Position numbers and translations under genes: made by a program. Below, piece by piece: positions 17,349 to 24,965 of a stretch of DNA of 63,036 nt; position 1 is the first letter of the stretch; every line of letters begins with the position of its first letter. The notes under the pieces are model-generated. The model was not told where the DNA came from. It did not search any database and saw only the letters and a program-made list of their open reading frames with translations. Origin of the DNA: Bacteroidaceae bacterium (GTDB taxonomy: Bacteria > Bacteroidota > Bacteroidia > Bacteroidales > Bacteroidaceae); contig JAFXZY010000038.1 in NCBI GenBank assembly GCA_017541025.1, positions 1-63,036 on the forward strand, given 5' to 3'.

Positions 17349-17863
17349 TAGCAGAAGGAAAAGATAACAGTCAGGAGTTGTTTCCCGTTGTGGATGAAGA
17401 AGGCAACATCCTTTCAGCAGCCACTCGTGGCGAATGTCATAGCGGCAGCATGTTGTTACACCCCGTTGTGCATCTTCATATTTTTAATTCCGAAGGTGAG
17501 TTGTACCTTCAGAAGCGTCCTGCATGGAAAGATATTCAGCCCGACAAGTGGGACACAGCCGTTGGCGGACACGTGGATTTGGGCGAGAATATTCAGGAAG
17601 CACTCCATCGTGAGGTTCAGGAGGAATTGGGCATTACCGATTACCAGCCGCAAGCCCTACCCCACTACGTTTTTCAGTCCGACCGCGAGCGGGAGCTGGT
17701 CTTTCCTTTCCGCACCATTTATGATGGAAATATAACGCCCAGTAAAGAGACAGATGGTGGTCGCTTCTGGTCTATCCCAGAGATAGAAGCCTCAATAGGC
17801 AAAGGCATCTTCACTCCCAACTTCGAGAGCGAATACCAAAGAGTAATAAAAAGTGAAGAATGA
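17345..17863 (+). CDS. Nudix hydrolase (YfcD / isopentenyl-diphosphate-isomerase-like)
   Basis: 172 residues with a perfect Nudix box: G, H-V-D-L-G, E, N-I-Q-E-A-L-H, R-E-V-Q-E-E-L-G-I. The flanks (D-E-E-G-N, L-Y-L-Q-K-R-P-A-W-K-D-I-Q-P-D-K-W-D-T-A-V-G-G-H) match the YfcD/IDI-like group, which hydrolyses nucleoside-diphosphate-linked compounds of unknown identity. The ATG lies in the queA stop (ATGA), so the two are probably translated together. The last codons and the stop (K-S-E-E-stop) are supplied by a 7-nt array at 17849-17892. Confidence 0.9.
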   Translation: MIAEGKDNSQELFPVVDEEGNILSAATRGECHSGSMLLHPVVHLHIFNSEGELYLQKRPAWKDIQPDKWDTAVGGHVDLGENIQEALHREVQEELGITDYQPQALPHYVFQSDRERELVFPFRTIYDGNITPSKETDGGRFWSIPEIEASIGKGIFTPNFESEYQRVIKSEE

Positions 17864-18068
17864 AGAATGAAGAGTGAAGAATGAAGAGTGAAAGTTACAG
17901 TTCCCGTCGATTTTGTCGACGGGAACTATAACATAATAAACCGTAAACCGTAAATAGTAAACGGTAAACCATAAACCGTAAACTCTAAACTCTAAACTGA
18001 AAAACCTCTTGAACGGTTAGCGTTAACGTTATCGTTATTAATTGTCAATTATCAATTGTCAATTCAAT
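17849..18068. repeat. Three consecutive 7-nt arrays with a 12-bp hairpin, between nudix and xth
   Basis: 17849-17892 has TGAAGAA/TGAAGAG units, 17935-18000 has AACCGTA/AACTCTA units, and 18018-18068 has GTTAACG- and ATTGTCA-type units. A perfect 12-bp stem with a 5-nt loop lies at 17899-17927 (AGTTCCCGTCGA / TCGACGGGAACT). It has no U-tract, so terminator function is uncertain. Both flanking genes end within the arrays. Confidence 0.7.
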
Positions 18069-18800
18069 AGGACAGTGGTCTGACCCTAAGATTCCCGTGT
18101 AAATCTTAGCATCGGTAACCTTGGGGAAGAGGCGGTTGCTGACCAGCCAATAATCAATGCGCCACCCCGTGTTCTTGGCACGGGCCTGGAAGCGATAGCT
18201 CCACCACGAATACACATCCTTCACATCAGGGTTCAGCGTGCGCCACGTATCGGTAAAGCCAGCAGCAAGCAGTTGTGTAAACTTCTCGCGCTCCTCATCC
18301 GTAAAGCCGGCATTCATGTGATTGGTCTTGGGATTCTTCAGATCTATCTCCTGATGTGCCACATTCATATCTCCACATACAATGACGGGCTTTTTGGCAT
18401 CCAAAGAGAGCAGATAGGCACGGAAATCATCTTCCCATTTCATACGATAGTCAAGTCGTTTCAGGCCGTCCTGACTATTGGGCGTATAGACGCAAACCAG
18501 GTAGAAATCCTGCATCTCTAACGTTATCACGCGCCCTTCCTGGTCGTGCTCCCCGATGCCAATGCCATAGGTTACTCTTATGGGTTGATGCTTAGTAAAA
18601 ACGGCTGTGCCGGAATAGCCTTTCTTCTCGGCATAGTTCCAGTATGACTGATACCCGGGAAACTGAAGATCCAATTGCCCCTCCTGCATCTTCGTCTCCT
18701 GCAGACAGAAGAAGTCGGCATCCAACTCCTCAAACACTTCCTTAAAGTTCTTTCCCACTACGGCTCTCAGACCGTTCACATTCCAACTAATAAATTTCAT
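18045..18800 (-). CDS. xth: Exodeoxyribonuclease III (AP endonuclease)
   Basis: 251 residues of the EEP nuclease fold: W-N-V-N-G-L-R-A at the N-terminus, L-Q-E-T-K with the metal-binding Glu, Y-T-P-N-S-Q, G-D-M-N-V-A-H, and the C-terminal G-S-D-H-C-P-I. It repairs abasic sites and removes blocked 3' ends. It has its own promoter (-7 TATTTTTG at 18814-18821), divergent from the next gene. The last four codons and the TGA fall in a 7-nt array (ATTGACA/ATTGATA). Confidence 0.94.
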   Translation of the reverse strand: MKFISWNVNGLRAVVGKNFKEVFEELDADFFCLQETKMQEGQLDLQFPGYQSYWNYAEKKGYSGTAVFTKHQPIRVTYGIGIGEHDQEGRVITLEMQDFYLVCVYTPNSQDGLKRLDYRMKWEDDFRAYLLSLDAKKPVIVCGDMNVAHQEIDLKNPKTNHMNAGFTDEEREKFTQLLAAGFTDTWRTLNPDVKDVYSWWSYRFQARAKNTGWRIDYWLVSNRLFPKVTDAKIYTGILGSDHCPIELTIDN

Positions 18801-18813
18801 ACTCTTTTTTTTG

Positions 18814-18851
18814 CAAAAATATGGTTATTTCGGCAAATATCACTACTTTTG
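18814..18851. promoter_or_regulatory. Divergent -7 boxes for xth (-) and the small secreted protein (+)
   Basis: TATTTTTG on the minus strand at 18814-18821; TACTTTTG on the plus strand at 18844-18851. Confidence 0.55.
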
Positions 18852-18883
18852 CCCCAAAATAATTCAAATCAATCCATAAAAAA

Positions 18884-19498
18884 TTGAAAATGTCAATGTT
18901 CAAACGTTCGATGTTCAATGTTCAATGTTCAATGATAATCCCCCTCCTGCTCTTGTTTGTCAGCCTGGGCGCTCAAGCTCAGACCAATATGGTTGGGCGT
19001 GTTTATCATAACGCCAACATCATGGCTGGTAAGATGAAGGAACTTACAAAAGATATTGATAAGAAGTTTGACGAGATGAAAGCCGATGCCATCAAGAAGG
19101 CCGAAGAAAAGAAAAAACGCAAACTCACCGCTAAGGAATTAGCCGAAGTGGAAGAGAAGGTTAAGGAAGGCCAGAAGATGATGAAGGCTATTGAAAATGG
19201 TATGAAGACCGCCATCACCATCACCTTTAAGGATGCTAAGACAGCTATCATGAAGATGGATATGAAGTTAGACGATGCCGCCATGAAGGCAGCAGGCGTT
19301 AGCTGGGCCAAGCGCAAGATGTTACAGGCCGCTTGTGCTGTTGCACCATCAGACAAATCCAAATATACCGTCAAGGGCGATATGATAATCTTGGACGACG
19401 GTACAGATAAGGATACCCTTACCCTAAGCGAAGACGGGAAGTACCTCTCCGGCAAGATGGACGAGGACACACCCTTCAAGCTCACCCGAACCAAGTAA
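18884..19498 (+). CDS. Secreted hypothetical protein with charged helical segment
   Basis: 204 residues, family not recognised. A signal peptide (I-I-P-L-L-L-L-F-V-S-L-G-A-Q-A-Q) is preceded by a leader (M-F-N-V-Q-C-S-M) encoded by a 7-nt array of GTTCAAT units at 18898-18935. A Lys/Glu-rich helix of about 70 residues (D-I-D-K-K-F-D-E-M-K to K-E-G-Q-K-M-M-K) is followed by a small beta domain ending D-T-L-T-L-S-E-D-G-K-Y-L-S-G, which suggests a lipocalin-like scaffold. Starts at 18884, 18890 or 18893 are all possible. An intrinsic terminator follows. Confidence 0.7.
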   Translation: MKMSMFKRSMFNVQCSMIIPLLLLFVSLGAQAQTNMVGRVYHNANIMAGKMKELTKDIDKKFDEMKADAIKKAEEKKKRKLTAKELAEVEEKVKEGQKMMKAIENGMKTAITITFKDAKTAIMKMDMKLDDAAMKAAGVSWAKRKMLQAACAVAPSDKSKYTVKGDMIILDDGTDKDTLTLSEDGKYLSGKMDEDTPFKLTRTK

Positions 19499-19523
19499 AC
19501 CATAACGTTAACGATAACGATAA

Positions 19524-19560
19524 GAAAAGCCCCCACGTTCACACGCAGGGGCTTTCTTTT
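19524..19560 (+). terminator. Intrinsic terminator after the small secreted protein
   Basis: Stem AAAGCCCC (19526-19533) / GGGGCTTT (19548-19555) followed by CTTTT. Confidence 0.75.
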
Positions 19561-19665
19561 GGATCCAATTTTAACCTTAAATTAACTAAAAACCACTTGT
19601 TTTATGTTTGTTTTGTTTTTGTTTTCTACAGCATACACACGAAACGTGAAATCGTTCATTCTTTT

Positions 19666-21159
19666 TTATTCCTTCAGCAATTCTTCTATCGTTGTATTTT
19701 TTCGCTGCTTACCATTCTTGTCAAAGAGTTCTATGTGTGGAATGGAAGAGCACTGGAACTTCTCCTGCATATAGCCCCATTCGCTTTTGGTGATGAAGAT
19801 GTGTTCACCCTTGATGTTGTTGGGCTCAAGGAAATGGCGACACATCCTTTCCGAATCGTCAGTAATGTAAAGATACTTAACGGGCTTGTCCTTGTTGGCT
19901 TCCACTTCGTCACGCATATTTAGCATCTTGTCACGACAAGGACCGCAACGCATTTCCCAGAAATCCACAAGGAGCACATTACCCTTGTATGGTTCAATAA
20001 TACGCTGGAAAATGGAATCAGCCTTTGTTTTCGGTTCCTCTCCTACAGCTTTCACCTCGTTATCCAAAATGTGCTTATGGTATGCCAGCACAGCTTGACG
20101 GGCTACGTGAGGATGGGTGACGAAGGGAAGTTTCCTTGCCACCATTTCTTCTACGACGTTAGGCTGAGCTGCCAAGTATTTATATATTGCACTCAGGAAA
20201 CGGACCATACAGACCTGAATGGTGAAATCTGTGTGACTTAGCCCCAGTTTTTCGTGCAGCATATCCAATGCCGCTTTTTCCTCCATATTCATAAATTTAA
20301 GCCCCAAAAGGTAGGTCTCTGTCTGATTGAAGAATGCCCAATCAGTAGAAATCATCAGCAGTGGATTGTCCATCAAGTATTGCTCACGTGGGGCCACAAA
20401 GTTGAAAAACTTTTGCCAAAAATCCTCTTCTTTTAATAATTTCCATGCGTCATCAGTTTCTATACAATCACAGATGTTGCTCATGTATTCAGCAACGATG
20501 TGCGTACGTATAATGTCTGATGCCATAGGTGAACAACCCTCCAGTTCTGGCAAACCAGCATTCATCTTTCGCACCATATCATCCAGGCAAGCCACTTGTT
20601 TGTCTTTCCACGCCAAGGTAGAATCAGGAGTCAGTTCCACTTGTTCTGCATACTCACTTCGTTTTATATATTCTTCAGAAAAATTGCAGTATTTCCGAAA
20701 CATTTTATGTGCCAATTTGCTTACTTCTCCACTCAATCCCGTTCCGTCAACTATCACACCGTCATCTGACCTCAGTTTTGTGAAGTCAACTGTTAATTCT
20801 ACGGTGTCGCCAGGACAAGCATATATATCCTCTAAAGGTACAACTAACACAAACATAGGGAAAGGTACATACAGGTTGAGCATGAAGGTGCCGTCTTCCT
20901 TAACATCAAACAGCTCTGGCCTTTCTGTGTCCACCATGTAATTACGCATAAGGGCATATATTTGACCGTCGTACTGCTTGAAGTTCGCAGAGTCTCCCGC
21001 TACAATGCGCCCCTTTATCAGTACGTCACCACCATGCAGCGGAAGCGTGTTCATATCTGCGCTGGGATAATTGGTCAATAGGGGAATCTCAACTTTCTTT
21101 TTTGCTTGCGCTACTCCTGCCACAAGTGCCAGCAAAGCGATGATAAGTGTCTTTTTCAT
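19666..21159 (-). CDS. TlpA-like thioredoxin-domain protein, exported
   Basis: 497 residues. Signal peptide M-K-K-T-L-I-I-A-L-L-A-L-V-A-G-V-A-Q-A; N-terminal beta-rich region about 20-130; long helical middle; C-terminal thioredoxin fold with V-D-F-W-E-M-R-C-G-P-C at about residue 400 and a cis-Pro region S-S-I-P-H-I. The general layout resembles Bacteroidota TlpA/redoxin proteins that reduce disulfides in the periplasm. Start 21159 is chosen since the -7 box TACCTTTG (21205-21212) overlaps the longer start. Two TGTC-N8-GACA-like sites lie about 90 bp upstream of that box. Confidence 0.85.
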   Translation of the reverse strand: MKKTLIIALLALVAGVAQAKKKVEIPLLTNYPSADMNTLPLHGGDVLIKGRIVAGDSANFKQYDGQIYALMRNYMVDTERPELFDVKEDGTFMLNLYVPFPMFVLVVPLEDIYACPGDTVELTVDFTKLRSDDGVIVDGTGLSGEVSKLAHKMFRKYCNFSEEYIKRSEYAEQVELTPDSTLAWKDKQVACLDDMVRKMNAGLPELEGCSPMASDIIRTHIVAEYMSNICDCIETDDAWKLLKEEDFWQKFFNFVAPREQYLMDNPLLMISTDWAFFNQTETYLLGLKFMNMEEKAALDMLHEKLGLSHTDFTIQVCMVRFLSAIYKYLAAQPNVVEEMVARKLPFVTHPHVARQAVLAYHKHILDNEVKAVGEEPKTKADSIFQRIIEPYKGNVLLVDFWEMRCGPCRDKMLNMRDEVEANKDKPVKYLYITDDSERMCRHFLEPNNIKGEHIFITKSEWGYMQEKFQCSSIPHIELFDKNGKQRKNTTIEELLKE

Positions 21160-21204
21160 TTTTGTTTCGTTATTGTTAACGTTGATTTTTTTCAAATTAC
21201 TGGT

Positions 21205-21212
21205 CAAAGGTA
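21205..21212 (-). promoter_or_regulatory. -7 box TACCTTTG for the TlpA-like gene
   Basis: Consensus TAnnTTTG. It excludes the ATG at 21207 as the start. Confidence 0.55.
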
Positions 21213-21282
21213 GTAAGACTTGGGAATGCAGCCAAAAGCATTTTACTTTTTTAACTTTCCTTTCAAGTTATTAGGAAAATAG

Positions 21283-21318
21283 TATTCATTTCCGGACACA
21301 ACTGTCCATTTCCGGACA
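21283..21318. promoter_or_regulatory. Palindrome TGTCCATTTCCGGACA plus a direct near-copy
   Basis: TGTC (21303-21306), 8 bases, GACA (21315-21318). A diverged copy (TATTCATTTCCGGACA) ends at 21298, so the GACA halves are exactly 20 bp apart. The motif is related to the two sites at 24800-24839 beside the two-component system. Confidence 0.5.
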
Positions 21319-21341
21319 CTATTTCCTGCCCTTCCCTTATT

Positions 21342-21400
21342 TACTAAAGTCTAAAGCCTAAAGTCTGTTATCGTTGACGTTATCGTTAACGTTATCGTAC
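21342..21400. repeat. Degenerate AAGTCTA and GTTATC/GTTAAC array
   Basis: AGTCTAA/AGCCTAA units (7 nt) flank a 6-nt GTTATC/GTTAAC block immediately after the ABC ATPase stop. Confidence 0.5.
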
Positions 21401-21405
21401 AAAGT

Positions 21406-22080
21406 CTAAAGCTCTGTCTGTTCCACCACTTGACCGTCAAAGAGGTTGATGATGCGGTCGGCATAGCTGGCATTGTGCTGCGAGTGGGTGACCATGACGA
21501 TGGTTGTGCCCTTCTCGTGGAGCTGAAGCAGAAGGTCCATCACCTCCTTGCTGTTTTTGGAATCCAGATTGCCCGTCGGCTCATCGGCCAGGATAATCTT
21601 GGGATTGGAAACTACGGCCCGTGCCACAGCCACACGCTGCTGCTGACCGCCTGAGAGCTGGCAGGGAAAATGCCTGCGGCGGTGCGACATAGCCATGCGG
21701 TCCAGCATCTCCGCAACCCGCTTCTTGCGCTCCTTGGCAGGAACGCCCATATAGAGCAGCGGAAGTTCGACGTTCTCATAGACATCGAGGTCGTCGATGA
21801 GGTTAAAGCTCTGGAACACAAAGCCGATGGTACCTCGGCGGATGTTCGTCCGTTCGCGCTCCGGCAGCTGGCTCACATCCTTGCCGTTCAGCATGTAGGT
21901 TCCCTCGGTAGGTGTGTCCAGCAATCCCATTATATTTAATAAGGTAGTCTTGCCGCAACCCGACGGGCCCATGATGGCAACAAATTCGCCTTCTTTTACT
22001 TCCAGGCTCACTTCGCGCAAAGCCCAGGTGTCAATCTCTTCCGTACGGAATACTTTTTTGATGTTTGATAATGTAATCAT
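21406..22080 (-). CDS. ABC transporter ATPase, MacB/LolD type
   Basis: 224 residues starting M-I-T-L-S-N-I (the earlier ATG at 22095 adds only V-N-I-S). Walker A G-P-S-G-C-G-K-T-T, Q-loop F-V-F-Q-S-F-N-L-I, signature L-S-G-G-Q-Q-Q-R, Walker B I-I-L-A-D-E-P-T-G-N-L-D, H-loop V-T-H-S. The subgroup energises FtsX/MacB-like permeases that drive lipoproteins, peptides or macrolides outward by mechanotransmission. It lies downstream of its permease, separated by 154 bp of repeats. Confidence 0.9.
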   Translation of the reverse strand: MITLSNIKKVFRTEEIDTWALREVSLEVKEGEFVAIMGPSGCGKTTLLNIMGLLDTPTEGTYMLNGKDVSQLPERERTNIRRGTIGFVFQSFNLIDDLDVYENVELPLLYMGVPAKERKKRVAEMLDRMAMSHRRRHFPCQLSGGQQQRVAVARAVVSNPKIILADEPTGNLDSKNSKEVMDLLLQLHEKGTTIVMVTHSQHNASYADRIINLFDGQVVEQTEL

Positions 22081-22084
22081 AGAT

Positions 22085-22197
22085 ATATTTACCATTTAAT
22101 CATTTACCATTTACCATTTGATAGTTTACCATTTAATCATTTACCATTTACCATTTGATAGTTTACCATTTAATCATTTACCATTTACCATTTAATA
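22085..22197. repeat. Longest 7-nt array (TTACCAT/TTAATCA/TTGATAG)
   Basis: About 110 bp of degenerate heptamers between the permease and ATPase genes, containing larger near-duplicates of about 50 bp. Confidence 0.7.
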
Positions 22198-22230
22198 GTT
22201 CTCCCCCTAGAGGGGGAGTTAGAGAGGGTC
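22198..22230 (+). repeat. GC-rich palindromic element after the ABC permease
   Basis: CTCCCCCTAGAGGGGGAG followed by TTAGAGAGGGTC. It nearly matches the copy in the GH125 signal peptide. It abuts the permease stop. Confidence 0.7.
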
Positions 22231-22234
22231 TTTT

Positions 22235-24694
22235 TTACTCCTTCTTAATTATTTTTGCCGGATCTAATTTCGACACTCTGTATATCTTGTACCCTACGGT
22301 CAGCAGGGTAACGAGGGCTATGAAAAGAATGCTAAATAGGCTGGGAATAAGCAACTCCATCGTGTTCTCGAAGTTGATGTATTGCTTTTCGAACATCGCG
22401 AATTCGAGACCGAGACAGAAGGGCAGCAAGATGATACTGCTGACAACAAGCCACCAAATGTATGGACTGCCGAAAAGCCACATAATCTGCCCCACGCTGG
22501 CACCATGTGCCTTACGGATGGCAACCTCCTTCTGCCGGCCCCGTGTGTCCAAGGAGACAGAGGAGTAGAGCGTCAGCACCATACAAAGCAGAGCAACAAT
22601 CATCATTACATTTGAGATGTGTCCCATCATTCCTCCCATACGAGATTCCTTGTAGCAAACCTCATACAGATTCTCTATAGGTGCTTTTGCCAACGTGAAC
22701 TGGCCTTCCTTCTGATAGAGGTTCGTCAGTTCCTTTACTGCAGCTTTGTACTGATTGGGTCTTGCCATAAAGATAATGCTGTGCTTGAGCGTCATGTATT
22801 CTCCCTGACTATACTCTAAGCCTATGCCAGCACGATGCGATAATGATTCCTTATTCGAGAAGTAGGATGTATCGCACACATAAACATATCTTGGAGTATC
22901 GTCGTATTGGGTGAAGGAAGCAAGCTTTCTGCCATCCACAAACCCCACACGTTCTGCCTGTTTACCTTTTTCTATATTATGGTAAACGGGAGCCCCTTGC
23001 TGCTTCACGCCAAACTTCTTTCTGAGTTCTGCTGCGCGTTCCTTTGGGGCATAGACGGGAATGGTACCTACGGTCCAGAATTCTAAATCTGTGGCAGTGG
23101 GACTAACTTTAATATCCAACATCCCAAACAGGCGGTCGTCTGTCAGTAACACCTGATACACGCAGATAGGGTTCCCATCTCTATCCTTTCCCCTTTCCCT
23201 TTCATATACTGGAACAGAGGGTTCTTTACCGTCTGTCAGCACTTCTTGGAGGAATCCTGCAGCCGTATGGGCACTTTCGCTCACATATTGTAACTGTGGT
23301 ATGCTGTCCAGGAAAGCAGGTTTCCATTCATTATAGTCTGTTATGATGCCATTCTGGATCTTTTCTGCGTTGAGACGGTAATCGGGGTCATAAGTCTCAG
23401 TAAAATACATTCCTGCAAATATGATGAAGAATAAAAACTGGCAGATGACCATCTGCGAAACGATGAGCAGGCCTCGACCACAAGTGGACGTCTTATGGCT
23501 CTTACCCACCACCTGACTCAGCGGTTTGGTTATCACGCTACGTACAGAAAGGGCAGCTATGACAACTGTAACCAAAAAGACAGCCAGACAGAGCCATAAC
23601 TCGGTGGTATAAGTCTGTGGCATATTAAAGGAGTAGGGTCTGTCGAATGCCATTTCTAAGACGGGAATGGCATACTCTGCCAACAGCGCTGTCAGACCCA
23701 GCGTGAGCAGCGTGACAAAGAAGAAGACAATAGCCACTTCCCACATCATCAGGCCGAAAAGCTGTTCCCGATGTGCTCCCATACATTGGCGCAGCCCCAT
23801 CTCACGCTGACGCAGACGGAATAGCTGAATCTGCGTTTTCAGGAAGCCAAACAAACCTATTAGCAATATGCTGCTGCAAAGAATGAATGTAAAAATAACC
23901 AATAATCTTGTCTGTCGAGATGCGTACCCATCCGCTAAAACTTTTATGTTGTATTCCGGCAACGTTTTTTGCAGATCCTTTTTCAAGTCGTCAGCCGTTT
24001 TTCCTTTAGCAAGGATGAGATTAAAACTGCTTAGCATATGGGTTTCGCAAAAATCATCGCCCTTAAATTCTTGCAGGAAAGGGGTGGCAACCAGCATCAG
24101 ATAGTCCTCTGTGAGCATCCAGTCGCCAGTATCCACTACATCTTTAATGACATTGTTAGTGACATATCTTCCGACAAAAAATCCATTGCTCACAGTAAAC
24201 CCAATGGGATTCACGTCCTTGCCGAAGGTGCGCTCCAACATGCCTTTAGTCATAATGATGTCTCCAGGTTTCAGTACAGGGATGGGCTTGCCTGTAATGG
24301 CAGACCTCAGACCCAGGTAGTTGAGATGTTCTGGACATATCAATTTTCCATTGATTTTTACGAGATGCTTTATACCCTCACGATCTGTTAATTTGCCATC
24401 AAACTTAAATTTGCCTTCGTTGATGTCTATAAAATCAATGCTGGACAAATGGCTGTCGCCAATACGCTTCATGTCTGAAATAGAAAGGAAGGCTATACTG
24501 TCGTTTTTCGTATTGAATATTACTTCCACACGACGAGGGTCGGCTCCATACCTCCTTTGAGATTCCATCTTTCGCTGTGTATAAATAAAGGCGGTGCTAA
24601 AGAACACCATTCCCACTGCCAGGCAGAGCACCGCTATGATGTTCTGCACCTTGTACTTCATGAGATTGCGCCATGCAATCCGGATGTTGTGCAT
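22235..24694 (-). CDS. ABC transporter permease, FtsX/MacB family, two-domain
   Basis: 819 residues starting M-H-N-I-R-I-A-W-R-N. The layout is TM1 at about 22-42, a long periplasmic domain, three TMs at about 270-400, then a second TM/periplasmic/three-TM half ending Y-R-V-S-K-L-D-P-A-K-I-I-K. This is the duplicated MacB_PCD-FtsX architecture of Bacteroidota exporters. The start is 24694 because the extension to 24745 (N-Y-K-L-R-I-M-N-Y-E-L-K) is translated 7-nt array and overlaps the -7 box TACCTTTG at 24743-24750. It is paired with the ATPase and divergent from the two-component system, which probably controls it. Confidence 0.9.
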   Translation of the reverse strand: MHNIRIAWRNLMKYKVQNIIAVLCLAVGMVFFSTAFIYTQRKMESQRRYGADPRRVEVIFNTKNDSIAFLSISDMKRIGDSHLSSIDFIDINEGKFKFDGKLTDREGIKHLVKINGKLICPEHLNYLGLRSAITGKPIPVLKPGDIIMTKGMLERTFGKDVNPIGFTVSNGFFVGRYVTNNVIKDVVDTGDWMLTEDYLMLVATPFLQEFKGDDFCETHMLSSFNLILAKGKTADDLKKDLQKTLPEYNIKVLADGYASRQTRLLVIFTFILCSSILLIGLFGFLKTQIQLFRLRQREMGLRQCMGAHREQLFGLMMWEVAIVFFFVTLLTLGLTALLAEYAIPVLEMAFDRPYSFNMPQTYTTELWLCLAVFLVTVVIAALSVRSVITKPLSQVVGKSHKTSTCGRGLLIVSQMVICQFLFFIIFAGMYFTETYDPDYRLNAEKIQNGIITDYNEWKPAFLDSIPQLQYVSESAHTAAGFLQEVLTDGKEPSVPVYERERGKDRDGNPICVYQVLLTDDRLFGMLDIKVSPTATDLEFWTVGTIPVYAPKERAAELRKKFGVKQQGAPVYHNIEKGKQAERVGFVDGRKLASFTQYDDTPRYVYVCDTSYFSNKESLSHRAGIGLEYSQGEYMTLKHSIIFMARPNQYKAAVKELTNLYQKEGQFTLAKAPIENLYEVCYKESRMGGMMGHISNVMMIVALLCMVLTLYSSVSLDTRGRQKEVAIRKAHGASVGQIMWLFGSPYIWWLVVSSIILLPFCLGLEFAMFEKQYINFENTMELLIPSLFSILFIALVTLLTVGYKIYRVSKLDPAKIIKKE

Positions 24695-24698
24695 TTTT

Positions 24699-24795
24699 AA
24701 TTCATAATTCATAATTCGTAATTTATAATTGGTTTTCTGCTGCAAAGGTAAGGCAATTCATAGTTCATAGTTTATAGTTTATAGTTCATAGTTGC
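24699..24795. repeat. 7-nt arrays in the permease leader, with -7 box
   Basis: TTCATAA-type units at 24699-24733 (5' leader) and TTCATAG/TTTATAG units at 24757-24795. The minus-strand -7 box TACCTTTG lies at 24743-24750 between them. Confidence 0.65.
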
Positions 24796-24799
24796 CGTT

Positions 24800-24839
24800 T
24801 GTCCAAACATTAGACACACTTGTGTCCAATTCTTTGACA
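24800..24839. promoter_or_regulatory. Two TGTC-N9-GACA palindromes between permease and response regulator
   Basis: TGTC (24800-24803)...GACA (24813-24816) and TGTC (24823-24826)...GACA (24836-24839), centres 23 bp apart, in the divergent gap. They are inferred binding sites for the adjacent Fis-type response regulator. Confidence 0.6.
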
Positions 24840-24909
24840 CTTCCGGGTAAATACACGCAAAAGCGGTAGCAAATTCTTCATTCTTCACTCTTCATTCTTC
24901 ATTTCTTTG

Positions 24910-24917
24910 TATCTTTG
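24910..24917 (+). promoter_or_regulatory. -7 box TATCTTTG for the two-component operon
   Basis: TAnnTTTG consensus about 49 bases before the GTG start. 7-nt arrays flank it (24872-24903 and 24928-24960). Confidence 0.55.
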
Positions 24918-24965
24918 CACTCAAATAAATGGTAAATAGGTAAATGATTAAATGGTAAATGTAAG

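Noticed and set aside
22085-22197. CRISPR-like array
   Set aside because: Units are 7 nt, degenerate and without spacers; there are no cas genes in the window.
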